62,696 nucleotides of DNA, taken from contig SXOA01000025.1 in the NCBI GenBank assembly GCA_005778405.1, forward strand, positions 1 to 62,696. Direction: 5' to 3'. Below, one piece after another: positions 8,728 through 17,130 of the stretch. Position 1 is the first letter of the stretch, and the number at the start of each line of letters is the position of its first letter. The translations under genes and the position numbers were made by a program. Origin of the DNA: Planctomycetaceae bacterium (GTDB lineage Bacteria > Planctomycetota > Planctomycetia > Pirellulales > Pirellulaceae). Below the pieces are notes generated by a model, which saw only the letters and a list, made by a program, of their open reading frames with translations, had not been told where the DNA came from and searched no databases.

Positions 8728-9256
8728 ATAATTCCTATCCGCTCAAGGCCAGTTTGTCCGCGGATGCTTGCCGCAACCTCGTTCCTCACAGGCATTTGCG
8801 CCGCTCGCTATCGCCCTAACCCCAGGCTGGCTCCCGCCAAGTAATTCCGACCCATTCGGGGGGATAACTGCGAGAGTTGATAACCATTTTATCAGCTACT
8901 AGGGCGCGATGTCACAGTATCTTTACGGCAGATATTCTTCCATTACAACCAGATTGTCAAAGAGCGCACCCTCCCTGGCCCAGTGCGGAGCTCCGCCGCG
9001 TCTTTCAATATGATAAATATGTACCCTAGTCGATGTCAAATGGGTGCAGTCATATTTTTCAAGATTTTTTCCTGAGTTCTGACATATATACTAAGCACAT
9101 TTGGTCCATTTGAAGCCATGTCTCTCCCTCTGCGAGCTTTGCGCCTTGGCGTGATGCCCTTTCGAATTGGCGAAGAAGTGCATCACGCCAAGGCGCAAAG
9201 ACCGCAGAGGAAGCATAGGTGCGAAGAGGTTGCGCACAAAATCGTCAGACTGAGCA
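8728..9256. other. AT-richer intergenic region, no gene seen
   Basis: About 530 bp with clearly lower GC than its surroundings, especially 8870-9115. It lies downstream of both flanking genes, which converge. Short reading frames here have no coding character. The right half contains an inverted repeat at 9127-9210. Confidence 0.6.
9127..9210. repeat. Long imperfect inverted repeat (31-bp arms)
   Basis: Arms 9127-9157 and 9180-9210 match at 29 of 31 positions around a 22-nt centre. The core is TTTGCGCCTTGGCGTGATGC and its complement. Similar motifs occur as dispersed intergenic repeats in many environmental bacteria. It could form a cruciform or a strong RNA hairpin, and may end transcription arriving from either side. 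Confidence 0.8.
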
Positions 9257-10231
9257 TCACTTCTTACTCGGCATATCTCGGTAGTCCGCAATCACGCTCT
9301 TCCAACCGGCCGGCGAAAGGCAATCATTTAGGAAGCCTGTCATCGCGGTTGGCCTGGTCCGTTTCAGGAATTCGAGGGAGGTCCGAGCGGAATAGGACTC
9401 CGCGGAATAGTTGGACGCACGAATATCCAACGCACGGATGTCCCAGTCACTTTCTGAAATCGCCACAAGTAGCGAGGAAAACTGTTTCGCATCGGCGTCC
9501 TTTCTTGGCACAAGCTCCAGCCAGCGTTCGCATTTCCCCTCCGTCGGAGTCAAAGGCCGAATCCAAAACCGATCCTGGAGCCCGGCGGGGTCGAGGCGAT
9601 AAATGTCCGTCAGCGGAAAGGTCGCAACGAAAAAGCCCAAAATGCGAATTTGCGGTTGGCCAACCGAGTCCACCGGGTAGCGATGCTCCGTTCGAGTCTT
9701 GCGCCGGTAGTCCCACTCGTAAAAAGTGTCTTTGTTGCGTGCCCAGTAGTAGGGATCAACATTGACCCACTCGGTCTTGTCTCCCTTCACGACCGCCTTC
9801 TTGGCACTTGTCCCCTTCCACATCCAGACATCCGGACCTCCCCAGCGAAATTCTCCCGTCGTATAGATAAACGGAACAGCCGGATCCTTGGGTCCAAAGT
9901 CGGGATCGAATTCCCACTTCCGAAATTGGCAGCGCAAGCGGCCTCCTTTGGCTCGACTCGCGCTCCAAGCCGTCAGCACCTCCTCGACCCGTTTTGCGTC
10001 CTCAGGGTTCAGCGGAAACCACTCCGGCTTCACGGGTACAGGGATTGGACCCGCGAAATGCGAGAACAACCTGCTCAATTCCTGGGCGGCCTTTTGGATT
10101 TCTTCCGGTGTTGTAGGAGGAGCCTCCGGTGCGGATGCATTCTCGGCGCGCAAAGGCGAAGCGGGGAAAAGCAAGAGGCTCAACAGGCCAAGTCTTAGGA
10201 TGGTGAACACTGGGAGTCTTATCTCGTCCAA
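9257..10231 (-). CDS. Secreted planctomycete protein, TIGR03009-like
   Basis: 324 residues: an N-terminal signal segment (VFTILRLGLLSLLLFPASP then LRAENA), a Pro-rich linker, and a domain with VEEVLTAWSASRAK, LRCQFRKWEFDPDFG and FIYTTGEFRWGGPDVWMW. This resembles the outer-membrane-lipoprotein-carrier-like planctomycete domain TIGR03009. It may bind a lipid or lipoprotein in the periplasm, but no function is established. The furthest upstream start is TTG at 10231; a GTG at 10210 just before the hydrophobic stretch is an alternative. Confidence 0.65.
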   Translation of the reverse strand: MDEIRLPVFTILRLGLLSLLLFPASPLRAENASAPEAPPTTPEEIQKAAQELSRLFSHFAGPIPVPVKPEWFPLNPEDAKRVEEVLTAWSASRAKGGRLRCQFRKWEFDPDFGPKDPAVPFIYTTGEFRWGGPDVWMWKGTSAKKAVVKGDKTEWVNVDPYYWARNKDTFYEWDYRRKTRTEHRYPVDSVGQPQIRILGFFVATFPLTDIYRLDPAGLQDRFWIRPLTPTEGKCERWLELVPRKDADAKQFSSLLVAISESDWDIRALDIRASNYSAESYSARTSLEFLKRTRPTAMTGFLNDCLSPAGWKSVIADYRDMPSKK

Positions 10232-10420
10232 AGAGCAAGCTGCTACGGCCTGACAAGGCAGGCTCTCGGCGGCGGATTCTACCCGCGATGAGATCAGGCT
10301 CCTACGGCAAATGTAGAATCAGACTCGGAAGAACCGGCGAATAGCTTCGTCGCATCTCTCATTGCTACCACGACTTGCATCGCCCGTTCAAGCAGTCCAG
10401 ATATCTGACGAATACCCAGT

Positions 10421-10663
10421 ATGCTCGCCATTGCCCTTTTTGTGACTGCCATCATCATCGGAGTCGCCGTCGCGGTTTCGGCGTTTGCTGTACGGCGCAA
10501 CCACCCGAGTCAGCTCCCTCCATTTAATGAGGGGGCGATGAGCCAGGGCAAGCTCGCGGATGTCGGCGAGAATCCTCTCCGCGACAAACGATCCTTTTCC
10601 GAACGACTGGGAAGTATCCGCCTCATCACCAGCACCTATCACCTGGTAAACAAGCGGCATTAG
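10421..10663 (+). CDS. Small single-pass membrane protein, hypothetical
   Basis: 80 residues with one N-terminal helix (MLAIALFVTAIIIGVAVAVS), a following Arg-Arg stop-transfer signal, and a hydrophilic tail. The ATG has no clear Shine-Dalgarno. It lies 72 bp before another small membrane-protein gene in the same direction, which supports a two-gene unit. No family was recognised. Confidence 0.45.
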   Translation: MLAIALFVTAIIIGVAVAVSAFAVRRNHPSQLPPFNEGAMSQGKLADVGENPLRDKRSFSERLGSIRLITSTYHLVNKRH

Positions 10664-10735
10664 GAGTCCAGGAATAATCCACTGAGCGTTCGCGAATAGT
10701 CTTCATCTCCAGCTTTCTCTCGCGGGAGCGGCGTA

Positions 10736-11107
10736 GTGGCAATCCTTATCATCGCAATCGTCCTGGGAGTCGCGCCGGTGTTGGCGGCGATTGGCCTGGC
10801 CGCGGTCCGTATGGCGTTTGCCCGGCCGGGGAGCGTCCTCAAGTTGTCGCGGATCGACTTGCGGGGGATGTTCATCATCACTTTCGGACTGGCTGCCACG
10901 CTCTCGCTGACGCGATACGTGATGAGTAGCAACCCAGGAATGAGCGTTCTGTTTACCGTTTGTTTCCTCCCCTTCCTGCTCCCCATGATCTGGCTGGCGC
11001 GGTATGCGGTGCAAGACATTTGGGAGGTATCCGCCAGCAAGAACAAACTGGAGGACTCCCACCCGGACTTGTCGTTCCTGTCGGACGAGAAACACAGAAT
11101 GCGGTAA
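10736..11107 (+). CDS. Small integral membrane protein, hypothetical
   Basis: 123 residues starting with GTG. Three hydrophobic segments are visible (about 2-25, 45-62, 70-90), followed by a charged C-terminal tail (SASKNKLEDSHPDLSFLSDEK). No family was recognised. Its stop codon abuts REP-C copy 2, and it converges on the dioxygenase gene. Confidence 0.55.
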   Translation: MAILIIAIVLGVAPVLAAIGLAAVRMAFARPGSVLKLSRIDLRGMFIITFGLAATLSLTRYVMSSNPGMSVLFTVCFLPFLLPMIWLARYAVQDIWEVSASKNKLEDSHPDLSFLSDEKHRMR

Positions 11108-11131
11108 GGGCAGGCTGGAAGCCTACCCCAC
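11108..11131 (-). repeat. REP-C hairpin element, copy 2
   Basis: The 24 bp are identical to the copies at 3785-3808 and 59836-59859. It fills the whole gap between the stop codons of two convergent genes. On the minus strand it follows the dioxygenase TAA with no spacer (TAA then GTGGGG). Confidence 0.92.
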
Positions 11132-11809
11132 TTACTTGCTCTCCGGCGTCACTCCCAGCACCAGATTGAAGTTCGCCGCCAGTTCGCCGATTTTGGAGTT
11201 CTTCATCGGGGCGAAGTCGGCGGTGATGGCGTCTCGCAGTTTCTGGTCGCGGACGCTTTTGTAGATGCCATCCTTCTCGTTCCCCGGATCATCCTTCACG
11301 TAGAGCTGCGTGGTGAGCAGTTCTTTGTCCCCTTTCTTGATCATGAAGTGGATGTGCGGCGTGCGGCCGGGGTAGGCGACCGGCCGGATGGTGCGGAAGT
11401 AGTATTCGCCGCTGCTGCCGGTGAGGAAGCGGCCGAAACCCTGAAAATTGCCGTCCCGCTTTTTGCCGTTATCGCTGCCGGAATGGAGATAGGCCCCGTT
11501 GTTGTCGCACTGCCAGATTTCGACGACCACGTTGCGGAGAGGCTCGCCGCTGGCGCTCAGGATTTTTCCCGTGAGATGCGAAATGGTTCCCACCGCAGGA
11601 GTGAGCTTGTCGTTGATGACGATCAAGTCGTTGTCGGTATCAAGCGGCAGCTTGTCCGGGTAGAACGGGCCTTCGGTCTGAGCCGGTGTGCGGGTCAGCT
11701 CCTGGGCCAAGACGCCAGGCTGCCAATAATCGGGGAGCCAGAGAGCGGCAGCGCCAACGGCGGAACCAGCAAGGAAGTGGCGGCGGGTGAAGGGGAATGA
11801 ACGAGACAT
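11132..11809 (-). CDS. Tat-exported intradiol ring-cleavage dioxygenase-like protein
   Basis: 225 residues related to the protocatechuate 3,4-dioxygenase beta chain, non-haem Fe(III) enzymes that open catechol rings between the hydroxyls. A twin-arginine signal TRRHFLAGSAVGAAALW begins at about residue 8. The fold hallmarks are TEGPFYPDKLP, GEPLRNVVVEIWQCDNNGAY (first Tyr ligand), and FRTIRPVAYPGRTPHIHF with the second Tyr and two His ligands. The Tat signal implies folding with metal before export, as expected for this exported subgroup; the substrate is unknown. AAGGA lies about 8 nt before the ATG. Its stop is fused to REP-C. Confidence 0.88.
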   Translation of the reverse strand: MSRSFPFTRRHFLAGSAVGAAALWLPDYWQPGVLAQELTRTPAQTEGPFYPDKLPLDTDNDLIVINDKLTPAVGTISHLTGKILSASGEPLRNVVVEIWQCDNNGAYLHSGSDNGKKRDGNFQGFGRFLTGSSGEYYFRTIRPVAYPGRTPHIHFMIKKGDKELLTTQLYVKDDPGNEKDGIYKSVRDQKLRDAITADFAPMKNSKIGELAANFNLVLGVTPESK

Positions 11810-11880
11810 GGCGAGGTTCCTTGCGAATGAGGGCGATTGTCCATTGAACCACGGACGCCCCTCATTGTATCGAAAGAAAA

Positions 11881-11943
11881 GTTCGTAGTAACCCGCTTTA
11901 GCGGGTTAGTGCCGACAACCGGCTGAAGCCGGTTACTACGAAC
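11881..11943. repeat. REP-B inverted pair (REPIN-like)
   Basis: The outer arms GTTCGTAGTAACC (11881-11893) and GGTTACTACGAAC (11931-11943) are perfectly complementary. Inside are two hairpins, AACCCGC-TTTA-GCGGGTT and CCGGCT-GAAGCCGG, each headed by GTAG on its outer side. The pair abuts the stop of the 1302-residue gene. Confidence 0.9.
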
Positions 11944-14900
11944 TACTCGCTGCGCCCCGCTCCCTTGCGGAACTGCTCGAACTGCTCCCGATAGCTCGGC
12001 GGAGCGGAGGAGCGGCTGCCGCTGTCGCGGAGGTCGCGCTGGTTGTCGCTGGCCGTTCCGCCGGTTCGCCGCCGGTTTTTGGCAGGCTTGAGGCCCAGGC
12101 TGCGAAGCGATTCGTCCAGCTCCTTCTGGGCCTTGGGATCTTGCTTCGCCGCCTTTTCCATCGCTTCCCAGCGGCGGACGAACTCGGCAAGCTCTTCCTT
12201 CGTCCAGCCGAGCTCTTTGAGTAGCTCGGGATCGGGCTCCTGCTTCTGGTCGCGGAGATGTTCGAGAGCCATTTCGGTGGCCTTGCGAGCGTATTCGAGA
12301 TTCGCCTTGTCCGCGTCGGCAGCTTCCTGGGGAGTTAACTGCGGGCCATCAGGTGTTCCAGGCTTGCCGCCACCTCCATCGGCTTGGCCGCGGCCGGTCT
12401 TGTTCCCTGCGGCTTCGCGGTTGCCAGCCTTGTCGCCGGGGCCTTTCGATTCGGCCGGATCGGTATCGGTTTTCTCACCCGGTTTGCCGCCTGGTTCTTT
12501 CCCTTCGCCAGGGCGCTCTTCGCTGCCCGTCTTCGATTTTTGGCCCGGGGCTCCTTGGGGGCCGCCGGATTTTTTGTCATCGCCAGGGATTTCTCCGGTC
12601 TGGTTTCCTTTCCCCTTTTCGTTCGCGCCGCCGGCACCCATGTCGCCGACACTGTTGCTGCCGGGGGTCTTATTCCCCGCCTGATTTCCGGACTGTCCGT
12701 CGCCGTTCTTGCCGCCACCTTTTTTGTCACCCGATTCGCCACCCTGAGAATCCGATTCCTTCTTCTGCCCCGGCGGACTTGCTTCGCTCCCCTTCGCCTG
12801 AGAGCCATCCGGCTGTTGCGTCTTCTTCTTGCCCTCGTTTCCAGTCGCATTGTCGGCGGAACCTGCTTTTTCTTTCGTCCCTTGTCCCGCGCCGGACTCG
12901 CCCGGCCTGCCACTGCCAGCATCCGGATTTTCCATTTCTCCGCTGCCGACTTTTTCCTTGGGAGTCTGCTTGTCGTTCGCCGAGCCCATCGGCTTGCTGC
13001 CGGGAGAGCCCGCGTCGGGCTCTTTCCCCTTGGCTCCCTTTTCGCCCGCCCCTTGAGACTTCTCGCCGGGCTTCGTCTTCTCGCCCCCTGCTTTTGGCTG
13101 CTCGGCTTTATCGCCGGCCCCGGACTTGTCACCCGTTTTTTCACCGGGCTTCTCTCCGGCGGCAGTCTTCTCCCCTGGTCCGCCCTTGGATTCCGCGGCA
13201 CCCTTTTCGCCGGACTTCTCGCCGGTTTTTTCGCCAGCGTTCATCGGATTCTGGCCGGTCTTGTCACCAGACTTGGCTGCCGTCTTGTTACCGGTCTTTT
13301 CTCCCGTCCCTTCGCCGCTCGATTTCTCGCCAGACTTATCGCCGTTTTTCGTGCCACTCTTGTCCCCCGTTTTCTGCTCGCCGCTTTTGGAGGATGCCCC
13401 TTCACCCGGCTTGGGCTCCTGCGAGCCTCCCTCACCGGGATTTTCGCTCGGATTTTGATTCGGGTTCTGATTGCCTGACTTCTCGGCCTGTTTCTCGCGG
13501 TTCTTCAGAATCTTCTCAATCGCATCGCCGGCATGCTCAGTCTTGCTCGGCTGGCCGGAGGCGCTTCCCCCTTCGCCCGAATCGCTGCCTTCGCCTCCTT
13601 CACTCCCCTCGCCGCCATTCTGCTGCGGGGGACCATTGGATTTCTGGCCGGTTGTCCCTTGGCCGGATTCAGCGCCGCCACTGGGCTGGGACTTCGCTTC
13701 GGCACCTTCGGAGCCTTTGCCGCCGCTGTCCCCCGGTTCGTCCTTGCCCCCCTTCTGCTCGCTGCTGCCGCCGGAAGAGCCGTCGTTTTTCTTCTCACTC
13801 GTGCCACCGCTAGAGCTTTCGCTCCCCTTCTCCCCCTTCTTGGGCTCGCTCGATTTGTCCCCCTGCTTCTTCTCTTTCTCGCTCCCCTTGCTTCCCGATT
13901 TTTCGTCTGGGTTCTCCTCGGGCCGCTCGCCTGGCATGGGCTTTTCGCCCTGGGTCTCATCGGGCATCGGTTTTTCACCCGGCATTGGCTTTTCGCCGGG
14001 TTTGGGCATTGGCTTCTCTCCGGGCTTGGTCTTCTCACCCGGTCTTGGCATTGGATTCTGCTCAGGACGCTCGCCCGGATTGTTCTCTGGATTCTCTTCC
14101 GGTTTCTCTCCAGGCTTTTCTTCAGCCTTCTCCCCAGGCCGTTTTTCCGGTTGTGGTTTCGTCTCGATCGGCGCGGTCACGCGCACCACAAACTGCGCCG
14201 TGCTCGCTTCGTTGGGTTCGGGTGCGCCAGTCTGCGGCGAAGCCCGATTGTCCGCGGCGCTGGCGACATAGATCATCTCGTCGCCAGCGACGAGCTTGTG
14301 CTCGCTCGGACGGAAGACGTACTTAGCCACGGCCTGCGGCGAAGCGGCTGCGTCTTTGAGCAACTCCTCATCCAGCACCGACTTCCCCTTCGACGTTCCC
14401 TGCAATTGCAACTTGCTGAGGGCATAGTCCGGGTCAATCGCGCGGACCTCGATGGGGAGCGAGCCGTTCGCCGGCAATTCCACAATCTTTTTGGCCGGCG
14501 AGAGAATCTGCACCTCGGGCGCAAGATCCCGCACGACTTCCAGGGCATGGACGACCGGCTGTTCGCTGAGGGCTCCTTCGACATTCGTAAAGCGGACCTG
14601 ATAGCTGCCGTGCCAGGGTGTGTTGCGGTCGGGCTTCATCTGCAGCGTGATCGTGACGCGGGCCTTCTGCCCGTCAAACTGCATCGGCACGCTCTCCAGC
14701 CGCTTGCCGCTCGCGTCCGGACCGCTGGGTAGCGGATCGAATTCCAACGCCGCGTCGCGAATGGGCTGGTTGGCCGAGGCATAAATCGTGACCTTGGTAC
14801 CTTCGAGCCCCCGAATGTCCCCCTGCGTCAGCGTCTGGGGGGCTTTGTGGGTATATGCGGGAAACTGATATTCCACTTTCTCCACCACCATCGCCGGCGC

Positions 14901-15851
14901 ATCGACGACCGTCAGCCGATAGTCACTGGTCACGGCATCGCCGGTCACCACGCGATACGTCACGTCCTGCTGCAAGCCCGGCTTCGAGGAATCGGGGAGC
15001 GATTTCTCTTCTTTCGGCGGCAACTCACAGGAGAAGTGCAAGCCTCCCGCTCCCGGCTTCATGGGCACTTCGCGGTTCACGGTCTGGCCATCAGCCGTGG
15101 AATAAAGCAATTTGACCGGCTGCCCTTCGCGCACGCCGTCGACAGTTGCAGAAATCGTCTGCGAACGGCCGCGATAGATTGTGACGTCGCCTGGCTGCAC
15201 TTCGCTGATTTGCACGCGCGAGGGGCGGTCGATGGAGGCCCAGGGCGCCATGACGCGGGCGAAAGTCTGAAACGGATCCTTCGGCGAAAGTATCTTGTAC
15301 GCGGCACTGACTGCCAGAACTCCCAGCAGCACATAGCCGACCCGAATGACCGGGGTGCGGTCCACGGCAGATTCCACCGCCACATCGGCGATGTCTTCCG
15401 CAGCCCGCCGCTCCAGCGCCTCAAACACCACTTCCCGCACGCCACTTCGATCGCCACGAAGCATCAAGAAATTGATCAGGCTGTTCTTCAGCGACGGCCG
15501 ACTCTCTTCGATCGCGCGGGCGGCATAGGTCGCGTTGATGCGGCGGATGAAGAGGGGAGCAATTTGCGTCACGCTGTAATAGACGACTCCGCCGACGAGC
15601 AGAAAGAAGGCAATCGTCCGTCCCCAAAATCCCAGCGGCAGCATCCACCAATGGTCAATCAGCGCTGCCACAAGCAGGAAACCGAGCACGCCGACAATGA
15701 GCACCGCAAACCGCGCGAGCAAATCCACCAGCCGTACATGAAACTTCGTCCGCCCCAGTTGGCGCTCAATCACCTGCAAGGTCTGACGAGCCTGCGGCAC
15801 GGCCTGAAAATTCGGCGGCGGAGCAGGAGGAAGAACGGTTCCAGTAGCCAT
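11943..15851 (-). CDS. Very large membrane protein with about 600-residue charged repeat region (DUF4175-like N-terminus)
   Basis: 1302 residues. The N-terminal part has two adjacent membrane helices (about 48-95) and a third at about 172-186, then a beta-rich region to about residue 555 with repeated Ig-like strand patterns. The arrangement resembles DUF4175-type proteins, but this is a weak call. Residues about 560-1168 are almost pure Lys/Glu/Gly/Pro/Ser/Asn (units such as KPGEKP, GDKSGEK, NPGERPEQNP). The C-terminal about 130 residues are charged and helical (ATEMALEHLRDQKQEPDPELL and following), likely coiled coil. The repeat could span or bind the envelope matrix. No enzyme motif was seen. 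GAGG lies shortly before the ATG. The gene stands alone, with a REP-B pair at its 3' end. Confidence 0.75.
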   Translation of the reverse strand: MATGTVLPPAPPPNFQAVPQARQTLQVIERQLGRTKFHVRLVDLLARFAVLIVGVLGFLLVAALIDHWWMLPLGFWGRTIAFFLLVGGVVYYSVTQIAPLFIRRINATYAARAIEESRPSLKNSLINFLMLRGDRSGVREVVFEALERRAAEDIADVAVESAVDRTPVIRVGYVLLGVLAVSAAYKILSPKDPFQTFARVMAPWASIDRPSRVQISEVQPGDVTIYRGRSQTISATVDGVREGQPVKLLYSTADGQTVNREVPMKPGAGGLHFSCELPPKEEKSLPDSSKPGLQQDVTYRVVTGDAVTSDYRLTVVDAPAMVVEKVEYQFPAYTHKAPQTLTQGDIRGLEGTKVTIYASANQPIRDAALEFDPLPSGPDASGKRLESVPMQFDGQKARVTITLQMKPDRNTPWHGSYQVRFTNVEGALSEQPVVHALEVVRDLAPEVQILSPAKKIVELPANGSLPIEVRAIDPDYALSKLQLQGTSKGKSVLDEELLKDAAASPQAVAKYVFRPSEHKLVAGDEMIYVASAADNRASPQTGAPEPNEASTAQFVVRVTAPIETKPQPEKRPGEKAEEKPGEKPEENPENNPGERPEQNPMPRPGEKTKPGEKPMPKPGEKPMPGEKPMPDETQGEKPMPGERPEENPDEKSGSKGSEKEKKQGDKSSEPKKGEKGSESSSGGTSEKKNDGSSGGSSEQKGGKDEPGDSGGKGSEGAEAKSQPSGGAESGQGTTGQKSNGPPQQNGGEGSEGGEGSDSGEGGSASGQPSKTEHAGDAIEKILKNREKQAEKSGNQNPNQNPSENPGEGGSQEPKPGEGASSKSGEQKTGDKSGTKNGDKSGEKSSGEGTGEKTGNKTAAKSGDKTGQNPMNAGEKTGEKSGEKGAAESKGGPGEKTAAGEKPGEKTGDKSGAGDKAEQPKAGGEKTKPGEKSQGAGEKGAKGKEPDAGSPGSKPMGSANDKQTPKEKVGSGEMENPDAGSGRPGESGAGQGTKEKAGSADNATGNEGKKKTQQPDGSQAKGSEASPPGQKKESDSQGGESGDKKGGGKNGDGQSGNQAGNKTPGSNSVGDMGAGGANEKGKGNQTGEIPGDDKKSGGPQGAPGQKSKTGSEERPGEGKEPGGKPGEKTDTDPAESKGPGDKAGNREAAGNKTGRGQADGGGGKPGTPDGPQLTPQEAADADKANLEYARKATEMALEHLRDQKQEPDPELLKELGWTKEELAEFVRRWEAMEKAAKQDPKAQKELDESLRSLGLKPAKNRRRTGGTASDNQRDLRDSGSRSSAPPSYREQFEQFRKGAGRSE

Positions 15852-16139
15852 CTTCGGAATGCCTCTCTCTCTGCGAATGCGCGCTATAAAAATACTCCAT
15901 GCGCGCAGCGACTCTCTAAGTATAGACGATGTGGAATGGGATTTGATTCAGGAAAGCGGGCCAGGTTGTTGAAAATCCTCCGGCAGCGATTGACACAACT
16001 CATTTTGCAGCAATAGCTTACAGTGGCAGGGCGCGTGAGCGACAGCGAAATGCACGCGTATTGTGCATCGCGCCTTGAGAACATCCTCGCCGTGAACCGC
16101 CGCCGGAGTCACGCGTGCATATCGGGAAACTCATGCAAC

Positions 16140-17018
16140 CTACTGCTTCACCGGCCGCTGGCCCCACGGTATCGGCATCGTGGGCGGCTTGCGGTGGTGG
16201 TCTTTGCGCTGGTCTTTGGGGCGATCTTTCCACCAGGTGATGAAGGTCGCGAGTTGCTTGACCGCTTCTTCATAAGCGCGACGCCCTTTTTCCGCAGTAG
16301 CGAGTTCTGCTTCGCCCAGAACACCCGTGTCGCTGTAGCTGCTGGTCCAGGATATGACGGTGGACGGCCCGGCACCGAACAGATCGACCCACATGAACGG
16401 GCTCTGGTCTTCGTGGAAGCTGATGTCGCCGTTCTTGATGAGGTCTTTGCGGACGTTGTCACCATCGAGATAGAGATAAAGCGACGTCTCGAGCTCGCAG
16501 GCATGGGCACAGCCACCGGGGAATTTGCTCTCTCGCCAGCTCGGCATAAAGTCCTTATCCACGGTCAGCAGGTTCCACCACGCCGTGCAGACGCACTCGG
16601 CGTCGGTTTCCAGGTTCGTGCGACGGGCCACCAGGTCCAGGTTCGGCATGTTCGAGCCGTGGCCGTTCAGCAGAATGATCTTCTTGAAGCCGTGGTAGGC
16701 CAGCGACTTGGTGATGTCGAGCACATGATGCATGAAGTGCTCAAAGTCGTTGTTAATCGTCCCCGGAAAATCCATCACATGCCCGGTATAGCCGTAAGCG
16801 ACGATGGGGAGCACGAGCATCTTGTCGGGAATCTCCAGCCCTGTCCCTTTAGCGATGCCGCCGGGACAGACCAGGTCCACATCGAGCGGCAGATGATGTC
16901 CATGCTGCTCGACGGCTCCGCAAGGCAACACGCAGACTTTGCCGAGGTCGACGGCGTCGTTGATTTCGGGCCAGGTGAGCTTTTCGTAGCGATACTCGGT
17001 GGAGGCGCGTGAGGTCAT
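16140..17018 (-). CDS. Creatininase-family amidohydrolase
   Basis: 292 residues. The family comprises zinc/manganese amidohydrolases (creatininase, MftE, FAPy deformylase). The metal-binding signature is GAVEQHGHHLPLDVD (about residues 35-49), followed by ILLNGHGSN (about 133-141) and GGCAHACELETS with the conserved Glu. The ATG at 17018 is preferred because the extension to 17063 would translate a dispersed palindromic repeat; GGAG lies 11 nt upstream. In planctomycetes such genes are numerous and their substrates mostly unknown. Same strand and about 110 bp downstream of the SDR gene, with a repeat between. Confidence 0.85.
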   Translation of the reverse strand: MTSRASTEYRYEKLTWPEINDAVDLGKVCVLPCGAVEQHGHHLPLDVDLVCPGGIAKGTGLEIPDKMLVLPIVAYGYTGHVMDFPGTINNDFEHFMHHVLDITKSLAYHGFKKIILLNGHGSNMPNLDLVARRTNLETDAECVCTAWWNLLTVDKDFMPSWRESKFPGGCAHACELETSLYLYLDGDNVRKDLIKNGDISFHEDQSPFMWVDLFGAGPSTVISWTSSYSDTGVLGEAELATAEKGRRAYEEAVKQLATFITWWKDRPKDQRKDHHRKPPTMPIPWGQRPVKQ

Positions 17019-17030
17019 GGCAGGCTTTTC

Positions 17031-17122
17031 TCCGAATGACGAAATTCGAATGGCGAATGACAAATGGAAGAGGTAGGACCAGAGTTTTCAAATTCGCCAA
17101 TCGGAATTCGATTTTCGTCATT
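17031..17122. repeat. GAATGACG-family inverted repeat
   Basis: The left arm (17031-17061) contains CCGAATGACGAAATTCGAAT and GGCGAATGAC. The right arm (17090-17122) contains AATTCGCCAAT and TTTCGTCATTC. It fills most of the gap between the creatininase start and the SDR stop. The same family lies between fliR/fliQ and fliJ/fliI. Confidence 0.75.
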
Positions 17123-17130
17123 CCTCCCCC

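Noticed and set aside
9118..9765. 215-codon plus-strand frame
   Set aside because: Its N-terminus is the inverted repeat at 9127-9210 and the rest is antisense to the TIGR03009-like gene.
12345..14170. Possible CRISPR array or satellite DNA
   Set aside because: The repeats are imperfect, lack regular spacers and keep a single open frame through the whole region.
12353..14732. Long plus-strand frames (486, 399 and 364 codons) opposite the 1302-residue gene
   Set aside because: They are complements of the Lys/Glu/Gly/Pro repeats and give Arg/Ser/Pro or Phe/Leu/Arg-rich peptides with no recognisable domain.
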